In this document: positions 28,601 through 36,675 of the stretch, in pieces
Layout of the letters: every line of letters starts with the position of its first letter
How positions within the stretch are numbered: position 1 is the stretch's first letter
The notes under the pieces: generated by a model
Databases searched by the model: none
The model's input: the letters and a program-made list of their open reading frames with translations, nothing else
Told to the model about the DNA's origin: nothing
Source: Ciona intestinalis
Taxonomy: Eukaryota > Chordata > Ascidiacea > Phlebobranchia > Cionidae
NCBI RefSeq assembly: GCF_000224145.3
Contig: NC_020166.2
Span: 3,580,948-3,644,947 of the forward strand
Length of the DNA: 64,000 bases
Reading direction: 5' to 3'
Program-made: the position numbers and the translations under genes

Positions 28601-31600
28601 ATGACTGTGTCGCCACGAGAGGATAAATTAAGGCACATTACATTCATACTGAATGATTGACTATAAGTGTAGTCATACTGGGAACAAAAAAATCCTATTA
28701 TTTAGTTTGGAGATGTCTCAAGACTAAATATAACGTCCAAAGATAATATAAAAAAACAACTTACCTTTTAACACCCCAGCATATGTTTGTTGACCCTGAT
28801 AAAATATTGAGTTAGAGAAAATTGTCCATCAAATATAAAAGTGCAATTAATTACACAACAATGAAAATAAATTTAACATTCCTTACATCTGGTTTGCTTC
28901 CATCCAATTTACTTTTACTGTCACTTGCAGACGGCAAATTCTAAAAACAGATGAACAAAAAATGTTGGAATTTTTCTATTTTTTAGCCAATTTAAACAGA
29001 AATTGATTATTGTTTAGTTTAGAAAAAATATTAAGTACCTTGTTAAGGTTCTTTGTAGAAGGTTGCTGGTTGTTCTTTTTTGTTTGATTATCTAATAAAT
29101 CATATGTTACTATTATGAATTAATGCTAATGAATAAATATAACTTATTTGTCTTTGCATGGGTGGGAGTTATGACTGTTGTTATAACACAAATTTGTGTA
29201 TCATACACCTTGTGGCCGCTAATGAGTTACCACAAATGTAACTTTGTAGATGATTTTTTTTGTAAAGTTGGTTACAACATACATAAACAGGGGTAACAAT
29301 TTTTGAATTTGTTTCTATTTTTTATGCATAACTGATATTTTGGACAACTAATTAAGAAACCATTGGGTTCAAGCAATTACAATTAGTTGATACATACGTT
29401 CACAGCAGTGGAAGCAACAAGCCTAGAAGTTAAACCCTATACTCTAGAGCAGTGGTTCTTAAACATTTTTGTATGTTTTACCCTTTTAACAAAGATGTTT
29501 ATCAGATTTACCCCCAATATGTAATATGGCGCTCATTTATTAAAAAGCAAAAACTACTAATCAGTTATATTTAAGGCAACGATTGTGCCAATTTTTTGGC
29601 AACATGTTGTTAAATGTTTAGTAAAGTACTTTGGCGCAATTTTTCTGTTCCGTCAACTGATGTGGATTTTGATTGGGAGCTTATTTATCTTCTAAATAAG
29701 AAGAATCAATTCATTTAAAAAACACTGCTCTAGAGGCCAATATTCACTTTAGCACACCGCTAAGGAAATTTGCAATTCAATGCATTTCCTCATACTTGTA
29801 TACTTAATAAAAACACAAAAGATAAAATTAAAGTTCCAACCTTTCTCTTTCTGATCAGAATTATCAAGTTTCTTTGTTTTCTAAAATAAATTTACAAATA
29901 AACATATTTTATAAGGCACTCGTGCCAGCTTACAAGTTACCATGTAGGTTACTCTAGTGTAGGTGATTATTGTTTTTATGTGTGGCAGATAATTTAGACA
30001 ACCGATTAGTGACCACTGGGTTGGAGCAATTGCTTTAAGTGTCTTGCCCAAGGACAAAAATGGAGCAATTGCTTTAAGTGTCTTGCCCAAGGACAAATAC
30101 GCCACAATGGTAGGAATGAGGAGCCTTAAACCTATTACCTCTGGGTTAGAGGCAGGCGCGCTAATCAACTGTGCTATGGCGCCGGACCTTTGATCAGCAC
30201 TGAGCAGCCAAGTCTAGGCGCCAATGACTTATATGAAAAATACAACAAATTATTTGAAAAGTTTGCTTACTTTTGCATGCTTGCTTGCCTCAGCAGAACG
30301 AGTGGGTTTGTCTGTTGGTAAATCGGGTGCCTTGTTAGTTGAAGTATTTTGAGATCTCTATTATACAGAAAAAATATTTTTTACTTTTTAAACAAACCAA
30401 TGCTAAACATAAACAAAACAATGTAAATAGGATATATAAACAATCCACATATTCTAAAATTTAAAATTAAACATTTTTAACATACAGTTACATCAAATAT
30501 ACACAATGCTTTTTATAATTACTTACTAAAAACATATTGGCAATGAATGTCTGCAAAACCATACCTTATCTGATACATACTCTTTGGTTATAGCGGAGTG
30601 TTTAGTTCTGCTGGTATGTGAATATGGTGCTTCAACCTAAAAACATATGATCCTAAAGCAACAGGAACAAACAAATCAAAAGGTTTAAAATTTACATTTG
30701 GCTTTGAAACGGATGTTTTCATTTTTCCAGGCTTCATTTTCTGCTGGAAAATAAAACAGTTTCAAGAATTTTTTGACATAAATTCGATTATTTAAAGAAT
30801 ATTTGTATCTTAACAAGCAGCAATGAACACAAACGATACATCTCTACCAGATGTAAGCATAGCGTCTTACAATCTATGAATTTATAAATGTTTCATAACA
30901 TAGTACTTTTATATCCCAGTACAATAATAAAGCAACAAAACTGCCTAATGTAGTTTGGTGGATAAGTTATTCAAATAAACTTAATCCGAAACCTTTGGTG
31001 ATGGTGGAGATAATTCTGTTGAGTTTGACTCTGGTTTTGACATGTTGATTGTTTCTGTGCAACAAGAAAAAGTATGAACCAAACATTTTAAAAATCAAGA
31101 CAGAATAGGGACTCGGTCGAATATTTAAGTCGGAACATAATAAAAGACTCCACTACCACAAGCACGTCACTTTCGGACGTATAAGGGGTGTTGGAGTAAT
31201 GGGCAAAGTTTGGCCTAAATCCCAGGTTCTCAAGGACCTCACCCATACAGAATAAATAAAATAACCCAAACATTTAACACAATTTACCAAAATTTTAAAA
31301 TAACAAACGTTTTTTTAAAATAACAAAACATTTTTTTTTTTAATGACAAAAGTTTTTTTTTTTTCTTTGAACAACAGATGCTTTTAACCAATGCTCTATT
31401 TTATATACCTAGCATGTTATAACAACTGATTTTTTGCTGTTTATTTTTATTGCTTTGACTAATAATATTATTGACGTTATTTGCAAATGTAACAATGTTG
31501 TGTTATTAATGTAGATAGACAAAAATAACATCAAATTTACCTGGATGTAGATCCACTTCAATACCATCTCCTTTTGCAGCCTATATAGTTCATGAATAAT

Positions 31601-34600
31601 ATATTTACAGTAAAGAGATAATGTACATAAATAAAGCAATGGTACAAATTATTAGTTAAACAAAATATGTAAATTAACAATTGTTTTGTACCTAACCCTT
31701 GTTTATGTTACAGATTACAGTTTATTCGAAAGTGTTGCAACAAAAAAAGCTTCAGCATCATTACCTCATCATCAATATATGCAATATTTTCCCTTGGTTG
31801 TTTCTCCTGAAAATATTTATTTATGAGTATAAGTGAGTTTTGTAGCAATATAGTAAAAAAATTATCACTGTTAGTTTAAAGACTTGTAACTGGATAATAT
31901 TAGATATAGAGCTCAAAAACTTGAGCAGGATTACAAACTGTAATTGTGTCAACTTAACAGTGACTAATCTGTTTTCAAAATTAAACGCTTAACACAAAAA
32001 CACCAAACATAATATAAATATAATATATATACAAATAGTTTCAATCTGCAAATTTATCTTGCCGGTAAGCATAAACATGAGATGATAAAATTATAATATC
32101 CCTAGAATTGTACCTCAGATAATTGTTGTCCTTTTTCCAAAGAATCACCACTATTTGGTGCCGAGACATCAGTTGCAAGTATATCACTTGAAGTTGTTAA
32201 AATGCTGGTTGTGCTGACATCAGGGGTTAAGTTTGTAATCTAAGTTAAAACAATGAAAAACTCAAAGGTGTTTCAAATCCTATATATGCAACTATTATTT
32301 TCATTATTTGTAACTTTAACTGTCCTAAATGCAACTTATTTTTTTATAAAACACAAAGCAGACATGGCTATATGATATCATTTATCATTACTATCAGTTA
32401 CCTCATTTTTTGTCAGTTACCTCAGTTAATTTTTGTTCATTTTTTAAAGAATCTCCACCACTTGGTGGCAACATGGAGTCACTTGCAAGTTTAACACTTG
32501 CAGTTGTTGAACTTATACTGGATGTGGTGCTGACATTGGGTGGTAATTGTTGAATCTAGGTTAAAACATTGCTTAATCATGCATCATAGTATAAGTATTT
32601 GTAATACTATTTAAGCATAAGTAAAATTGTACAAGTTACTTACTAGTTAAATGAACAATTGTACTTAGAAAATATTACAGTGACCGTAACCATGGGATAT
32701 GAGGAAAATGTATAAACAAAATAACAACACTATTTTTTCATACTTGTGGCCTAACATCCATGGCCACGTTATCATAATTCTTTTCCTTTGGGCAAGAGGC
32801 AGGAACGGCAGGTTGATATAAATCATCATCGTCATCAATCTGAGAAAAACAATCAATAATTGTTGAATGCATAAAGCCAGGCAATATTATCATTAGAAGG
32901 GCTAGATTATTACAGAAAAATACAGCTTTAAATATTTTAAAAGGAATGAAAATAACTCACTTCGAAAGCATTTGAAGGTCATAAAACAATAGAAATGGTT
33001 GATATCAAAAGAGATATCATGTATCTTTTAAACAGTGCTGATACTGAAGTCAAACAAATGTAATATAATACAACATAGTTGTAAGCTTGAATGATGTTTA
33101 AATGTAAAAGGGCTCAGTTAAACAAAATCAAAAGTTTAAAATTGGATCAGTTGTAGACAAATGATACTATCATAAAATATTTTAAACAAAACTCACCACT
33201 GGTTGGCTGGTTGCTGTGTTTACTTCTTCAATTGTGATCACTTCAAATCCATTCTAAAAATAACGGAATGAACAATGAATGTAACTTACTTTATTCTTGC
33301 ATGGCCGAAAAACGACAGTCATTACAACAAGGGTGTTTTGTTTCATACATCTTGTGTCTTATAAGTTACCATGTATGTAACTTTCTGAGTGATTAGTTTT
33401 TTTGGATTTTTTTAATATTGACAACCCATTAGTGACCACTGGGTTGGAGCAATTGTCGTTAAGTGTCTTGCCCAAGGACACATACACCCACAATGGTAGC
33501 AGTGACGAGCCTTGAACTCATTACCTTTGGGTTGAAGTCAGGTGCACTAACCAACTGTGCTATGGCGCAGACAACTAATTTTGGTATTATTATATTTTAT
33601 GATTTTTTAGCTAAACAGTCTTATTTTAATTTGTTCTATGTCAAATATAAAATAAAAGATATGACAGAGTCGAAGGGTGTGTTACTGCGTAGTGCTTAAA
33701 ATTTAAGTAACCGATGGTATATATGAAACATAAAAGTGAATAAATGTAACCTAATGTAAAGTCTACCAACTAAAATACAAACTGACCGAATTATCTTTTG
33801 ATAAATCCTCTTTTTTAATGTCATTTGTTTCTGTTTCTTCACCAACAAGCACACCTGTGTGAAAGTTTAATTGTTATTTCTAAAAAGGTTTTTAAAATGC
33901 AACAGTTTCCTATATGGAAATTATCTCATGGCCTAACATTTGAAACAAAATCAGCGTCATAGAGGAATGAGGAAATACGTACAGTTTGGTTCCGGTTGAG
34001 AGAAGGTATTTGGATCTTGTTCCTGTTGGCCCTGTAACAATGCAACAACAATTCTATTTATGTTGGAGTGAGCACCAGCACAAAGTTTAAAAAATCTCTT
34101 TTTTGCATTTTTAGAGCACCAGCAAGTTACACAAAGGTAAATGCGTTACAGGCAACCATTTATTTGGGAACTGAATGCAAACAATCCATTTTCAATTTAT
34201 TAGTAATAGAAATTGAATGTAAATAGAAATAAAAGTAAGAATCACCATTAAAGGTTCTGTGTCTGGAAAGTCAAAAGACCCCACTTGATGTTGTTCAATC
34301 TCCATATTCTGTATTTAAAGTTTATATTTAAAGGAATATACCAACGAAAAATCAAAATTTGTGTAATGATAGAAATGTTCAAATGTGAATTAAAGCTACC
34401 AACAAAGTTTCGAGATTACAGCTCTGGAAAAAATGACTTCAAAACCGCAAATTCAACCGCTGGAGTTTCATTTTTCATTGGCGTGCGCCTTTAAGTTATT
34501 AAATCTAACAAATAGGGATGTTTTTATGGTGAACAAGACCGGGCTTGCAGAACATGATAATGCTGGTAGTAAACCATACATGCACAATGATGTTGTAAGC

Positions 34601-35682
34601 TTTATTCTACATTGCTACTTTTATAATGCATTAGATACGTAGATCATTAACTTTTATTGTTCAAATACTTCCGTGACAAAAAATATTTGTTCTTGTAATG
34701 TAACAGCCAGAAAACACAAGTTACCTACTTAGTTTTTAATTTTACAAATATTTTTTAAATAAGCAATATCTTACAAAACCAGTTAATGATATCATAAAAT
34801 ACAACGAACCATAAATTCATTTTTTTAAATCACTAACAAACAAAATGTGAAACTTTTTGCATATTTAAAATTTTGTTTGATTGATAAAAGTTAATTTTTA
34901 GTTCTAGATTGTTATATTTTTAGAGGTTAAAGGGGTTTAATCATGCTGAATACAAAAGTTTTTTTTGCTTATAAAACTTGCATACAAATACAAGGTAGTT
35001 TAAATATTAACTTTTCCTTTGATATAATAAACCCATTTAATGGCAGCAATAAACCTACTTTGATATACGAGACCGCAGAAGATTTTTTGTTTAAAGGAGT
35101 CGCAATTTATTAAAAGTTACAAATAACACAGAATAAACGGTTTCTCAACCTTAAAATAATCTTTTGATTTTAAAAACAATACGCAACTAAAACGAATATT
35201 TAAAAAAAAAATGCTTTTTTTTTCGAATATGATAAAAATTAATACACAACTGTGATATTACATAAACCTTATTGTAATCTAAAACAAACACTGTTGAATG
35301 GTTCTCATTGCAAAATACCAAATTCGCAACTAACAGATATCAGTTCAACTAATAGTGTTCCAAGATATATATACATATTAGTACAGCGCCATACATAAAA
35401 ATATTAATAAAATTAAAAAAAACAATCACCCACAAAGTTGCATGTCATGGTCACTCATAAGCTGGCACGAGGTGTATAAAACAGAACACCCATGCTATAC
35501 TGACTATCATTTTCAGGCCACGCGGGGATAAAGTAAGTTACATTCATTAGTTGCCAAACTGGCCAGTCTTTTATCCAAATGAAAACCAAAATGTAAACTT
35601 ATAATTTAATTACACCAACCTCTACATCTTGTTTAGATTCATCATAATCTTGCTTAGAACTTTCCACTCCCTCAGTTTCCAT
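1675..35682 (-). CDS. RNF213: E3 ubiquitin-protein ligase RNF213 (mysterin) orthologue, 3' partial
   Basis: Giant AAA+ ATPase/E3 ligase; in vertebrates it acts on lipid droplets and intracellular pathogens and is tied to moyamoya vasculopathy. About 59 exons join in frame from ATG at 35682 to 1675, where a donor site (GTTAGC) shows the C-terminus continues off the window. Order: Ser/Thr/Gln/Glu-rich N-terminus, CBM20 (YKYIILKGEKYKWE), helical N-arm, AAA1-2 region (GKSLYVA), AAA3 Walker A GETGCGKT and Walker B VLFLDEANTT, AAA4 Walker A VGKPGSSKS and Walker B VVVLDEIGLAEDSP, C3HC4 RING, RZ finger (CPEGH...C...CPEC). Many blocks match the human protein as I recall it, e.g. YELTTDN, NRLEKH, EFFGLRDYYSL. 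The AAA and zinc residues I looked for are present. Odd points: a candidate frameshift near 14825, a UBA-like insert at 16729-16932, and an AG directly before the start codon. Exon coordinates are in the part entries. Confidence 0.95.
2089..2216 (-). repeat. SINE family A, 3' part
   Basis: Inverse copy of the 3' half of the window's common tRNA-derived SINE: GTAACTTATTTTACC, a diverged GGCCGG-like block, CCAGCTTAGGAG and GTTACTCTGTGGGTGATTA. It lies in the intron between RNF213 exons 2223-2391 and 1983-2027, ending close to the exon. Confidence 0.6.
2395..2530. repeat. Tandem repeat with GATATRTTACGTCA core
   Basis: About four imperfect copies of GCGATATGTTACGTCACAA-type units (2407, 2432, 2463 and 2500 region), in an RNF213 intron. 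The first copy starts only a few bases beyond the exon border at 2391. Confidence 0.6.
2570..2700. repeat. Degenerate telomere-like CCCTTA/CCCTAA repeats
   Basis: Repeated CCCTTAC, CCCTTAA, CCCTAAC and CCCCTATACCCC words, with GTTTTATACCAGTGAAAACCC and GTTTTATGCCAGTAAAAACTC flanking two sub-blocks. It resembles the GGGTTAG-rich tract in the TIR element at 42.5-43.0 kb on the opposite strand, so the two may share a mobile origin. Confidence 0.45.
3060..3345. repeat. AT-rich intronic tandem repeat
   Basis: Four to five imperfect ~60 bp copies of a unit containing ATTTATAATATTACTGATTA and ATTTTGTTTGAATAAAAAA fill the intron between RNF213 exons 2809-3014 and 3366-3483. Confidence 0.65.
3512..3792 (-). 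mobile_element. tRNA-derived SINE family A, near full length
   Basis: Reading the minus strand: degraded tRNA-like head with B-box-like GGTTCAAGGCTC, then GGCAAGACATTTAACGGCAA, CCCAATGGTCACTAATGGGT, and a 3' end complementary to GTAACTTACTTTATCC with a TTCA-type tail. It sits in an RNF213 intron. Confidence 0.75.
5304..12610 (-). other. RNF213: RNF213 giant exon 50: AAA3, AAA4, RING and RZ finger
   Basis: A 7307 nt uninterrupted exon of 2435 codons, entering in phase 0 after acceptor TTTTAG at 12611 and leaving with two bases before GTTAGT at 5303. Approximate minus-strand positions: AAA3 Walker A 11698-11725, Walker B 11490-11516; AAA4 Walker A 10602-10643, Walker B 10390-10433; RING with eight Cys/His (CKVC...CKHLVC..C...CPIC) 6978-7104; RZ finger (CPEGH ... 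GKCPECG) 5509-5605. The vertebrate gene also has an unusually large central exon, but smaller. At 9935-9970 an 18 bp unit is duplicated in frame (SKQSTW twice). Many short antisense ORFs inside it are shadows. Confidence 0.96.
12650..12758 (-). repeat. SINE family A, 3' part
   Basis: Truncated inverse copy (AATGTAACTTTATCCCCGCT ... CCAGCTTACGAGTTACC) in the intron just upstream of the giant RNF213 exon. Confidence 0.7.
13225..13525 (-). mobile_element. tRNA-derived SINE family A, near full length
   Basis: Inverse copy, from a GAATGAATGAAGGTAACTTA tail to the tRNA-like head at about 13500. It lies between RNF213 exons 12948-13079 and 13570-13767. Confidence 0.75.
14225..14725. repeat. 63 bp minisatellite
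   Basis: About five near-identical 63 bp units (AATTCAAAACATGTAAAAAC, then TACAAAAATAAATATTAAAA, then CCCACAAAAACACTACAAAA) with degenerate edge copies carrying ACTACAAAAAACTGTTGTCC. 63 is a multiple of three, so the minus strand stays open for 146 codons, but this is repeat and not a gene. It is in the RNF213 intron between 14205 and 14780. Confidence 0.9.
15190..15735. repeat. 30-31 bp minisatellite with higher-order structure
   Basis: About 18 units of TATATCGCYGGGGCATGTAA followed by GGTAAAAAAC or GGTAAACAACC fill part of the intron between RNF213 exons 14780-14948 and 15858-16161. Unit variants recur in a four-unit order, so the array grew in blocks. Open frames across it come from the repeat. 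Confidence 0.92.
16729..16932 (-). other. RNF213: UBA-like exon inside RNF213
   Basis: The exon encodes a Lys-rich linker (KAQKKKK), then LVRRLVDMEITQNIAKAAVQ and a DLDECYLWALENE helix. This is the three-helix spacing and hydrophobic pattern of a ubiquitin-associated domain (LvdMGi...A..Al......e.a..wl). The family assignment is inference from pattern. The exon is in frame with its neighbours (SIVE|DNVNV and EEAG|FETNG). Confidence 0.6.
17340..17985. repeat. Intronic ~120-130 bp tandem repeat
   Basis: About five diverged copies of a unit containing AAGTTGTCCATCTAAAAAA, AATCAGCTACAATAATGATG and CATATTCAGACCAAGTTTTG fill the intron between RNF213 exons 17095-17336 and 17988-18125. Confidence 0.75.
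18288..18592 (-). mobile_element. tRNA-derived SINE family A, full length
   Basis: Best-preserved inverse copy. Head on the minus strand: GGCGCCGTGGTATAGTGGAT (A-box-like), then CAGAGGTAATGGATTTAAGG (B-box-like); body GGGCAAGACACTTAACGGCA; 3' end GCGAGGATAAAGTAAGTTAC and a CATTCATTC tail. No function beyond retroposition is evident. Confidence 0.85.
18700..18995 (-). repeat. Degenerate SINE family A copy
   Basis: Diverged inverse copy (TTTTATGTATGGCTGACAAT ... CATATGCCCACAATGGTGGA ... CTTGGTTAGAGTCGAGC), interrupted by repeats of ATAGAACACGTAAT/GAACACTC type around 18830-18910. It abuts the forward copy starting at 19005. Confidence 0.55.
19005..19262 (+). mobile_element. tRNA-derived SINE family A, near full length
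   Basis: Forward copy: CCGGCGCCGTGGAAAAGTGG, CAGAGGTAATGGGTTCAAGG, GGGCAAAACACTTAACAGCA, CACTAATGGGTTGTCCAAAT, ending AGTAACATTCATTCAT. With the 18288-18592 copy it forms an inverted pair. Confidence 0.85.
19590..19780 (+). repeat. SINE family A, 3' part
   Basis: Truncated forward copy from CCAGTGGTCACTAATGGGTT to TACATTCATTCATTTATTCA, in the intron between RNF213 exons 19320-19518 and 19803-20004. It ends about 20 bp from the exon. Confidence 0.75.
20340..20468 (+). repeat. SINE family A, 3' part
   Basis: Truncated forward copy (GGTAACTCATAAGCTGGCAT ... AAAGTAAGTTACATTCATTC) in the intron between RNF213 exons 20075-20292 and 20531-20693. Confidence 0.75.
26030..27300. repeat. Nested repeat cluster in RNF213 intron
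   Basis: The 1.4 kb intron between exons 25715-25992 and 27405-27550 is all repeats. A dispersed tail (GACCTGGGATTTAGGCTAGA) is at 26040. A minus-strand SINE variant (B-box-like CGGGTTTGATGC) spans 26255-26510 and a plus-strand variant 26650-26895 (GGTTTGATGCTTAACGGC), forming an inverted pair. About four 33 bp units of ACTGCCATGAGACTTAGTTC lie at 26990-27140. A second dispersed tail (GGGTGTTGGGGTAATGGGCC) is at 27235. Tails of the same kind occur at 31105-31255 and 60645-60755. Confidence 0.7.
28322..28655 (+). mobile_element. tRNA-derived SINE family A, full length
   Basis: Forward copy: TGGCTTCGTGGCAAAGTGGT (A-box-like), GGTAATAGGTTCAAGGCTCC (B-box-like), GGCCAAAGCACTTAACGGCA, GAGGTGTATGAAACATAACA, ending in an ACATTCATAC tail. 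It lies between RNF213 exons 28083-28214 and 28765-28795. Confidence 0.8.
29118..29445 (-). repeat. Degenerate SINE family A copy
   Basis: Diverged inverse copy beginning GAATAAATATAACTTATTTG, with GTTATAACACAAATTTGTGT and ACATACGTTCACAGCAGTGG, in an RNF213 intron. The rest of that intron (to 29840) shows nothing recognisable. Confidence 0.5.
29905..30188 (-). mobile_element. SINE family A with internal duplication
   Basis: Inverse copy, head GGCGCCATAGCACAGTTGAT on the minus strand. A segment of about 39 bp, GGAGCAATTGCTTTAAGTGT plus CTTGCCCAAGGACAAA, is present twice in a row at 30020-30095, a local duplication within the SINE body. Confidence 0.75.
31105..31256 (+). repeat. Dispersed repeat tail
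   Basis: Contains GGGGTGTTGGAGTAATGGGC, GGCCTAAATCCCAGGTTCTC and AAGGACCTCACCCATACAGA. It is related to sequences at 26030-26100, 27235-27300 and 60645-60755, so it is the shared end of an unnamed dispersed element. Confidence 0.6.
33268..33575 (-). mobile_element. tRNA-derived SINE family A, full length
   Basis: Inverse copy from GAATGTAACTTACTTTATTC to the head TGCGCCATAGCACAGTTGGT on the minus strand, between RNF213 exons 33197-33253 and 33787-33854. Confidence 0.8.
35425..35553 (+). repeat. SINE family A, 3' part
   Basis: Forward truncated copy (AATCACCCACAAAGTTGCAT ... GATAAAGTAAGTTACATTCA) about 70 bp from the 35620 exon, in the first RNF213 intron. The rest of that intron, 34310-35420, shows nothing recognisable beyond AT-rich sequence. 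Confidence 0.7.
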
Positions 35683-35712
35683 CTTAAAGTTAAACAAATA
35701 CTTTAAATTTGA
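35683..35712 (-). promoter_or_regulatory. Splice acceptor abutting RNF213 start codon
   Basis: On the minus strand a pyrimidine-containing run ends TTGTTTAACTTTAAG directly before ATGGAAACTGAG. This is either an ordinary cis acceptor from the exon at 36688-36849 or a spliced-leader trans-splice site, which in tunicates often sits next to the start codon. The sequence alone cannot decide. Confidence 0.45.
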
Positions 35713-36309
35713 TTTAAATACATAAAATAAAGATTCCGTAAAAACTTATTTTTTTCAACAAAAGGAAGGAACTGTTATATCAAATAATTTAGCCTTTTTT
35801 CACGCATAAAAATTTTGCAGGTTAATAAGTTATTAAGCACAGTGGTTTTATACTTGATTTCTTTTTAAACTTTAACTATCATTAAAATAGTAAAATGATT
35901 CAGCTCAGTATGTAAACAAAAAATCAAAAAAACAAGAAGATATTATTAATGGTGGTCTCTTTAGAAAATTTATTTGTTGGATCCTGAAATTTAATCAGAG
36001 TTAATTCATTCATGTTTAATATTGTCCATTCAATTTCACACTAACAGTGTAACACACTTAAGTATGACTATAAATTATTTGACGAAAACCTGTGTTAGTT
36101 TGTTAAAAGGATTTTAAACACAGGTGTTTAATGCACCTAGTGCAAACCAGCGACCTATACATTGTGTGTAACTTAGGGTAATTATGGTTGGCAAATTAGT
36201 AATCTATTAGTGACACTAAGCTTTAACAACTACTGTTGGGCGTTTTACAAAACAACATATTCGCCAACAATACTAGCAGGACCAATATTTAAACTTTGCA
36301 GAACAATGG

Positions 36310-36595
36310 TTGGAGTTCTTGCCTTTTGACCAGAGGATAGCAAGTTCAAGGTTTAATGATGCCAATACTGAGGGTATGTGTGTCTTAAAGCAAGACACTT
36401 AAAAATCATGACTCTAACACAGTGGTCTCTAAGAGATTGACCAAATTCAACCCCCAAAAAATAATTGAGTAGATCTACCCACAAAAAAATTGTGACAACT
36501 CTAAGCGGATATGATGTGTATTAAATACAACATCCTTGCTATAACTTCAACATTGACACACCGTGTAACAAGAAATTGGAAACATTCATTCATAT
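36310..36595 (+). repeat. Degenerate SINE-like copy
   Basis: Weak forward similarity to family A: TTGACCAGAGGATAGCAAGT, AAAGCAAGACACTTAAAAAT, CACAGTGGTCTCTAAGAG, GATGTGTATTAAATACAACA. It lies between the stop at 36676 and the RNF213 start. Confidence 0.45.
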
Positions 36596-36675
36596 ATTTC
36601 TGGTACACACCAAGTACAGTGACAGTGTGTTAAGGTGCTGCACTAATCAAGAACACTCAACATGTCAACAATATT

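Larger units (their letters stand above)
27405..35682 (-). other. RNF213: RNF213 N-terminal exons 1-21: low-complexity tail and CBM20
   Basis: Exons read on the minus strand: 35620-35682 (starts METEGVESS), 34246-34308, 33983-34031, 33787-33854, 33197-33253, 32744-32839, 32421-32555, 32114-32239, 31765-31806, 31541-31580, 30993-31054, 30696-30743, 30565-30636, 30271-30357, 29841-29880, 29039-29091, 28887-28940, 28765-28795, 28083-28214, 27797-27911, 27405-27550. Most are 31-135 nt and encode hydrophilic Ser/Thr/Lys/Glu/Gln sequence without a fold, like the disordered human N-terminus. The last two carry the carbohydrate-binding CBM20 domain (VVYKYIILKGEKYKWENVP). Codon phases agree at every junction, which is the main support for such tiny exons. 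Exons 32114-32239 and 32421-32555 are tandem duplicates. Confidence 0.85.
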
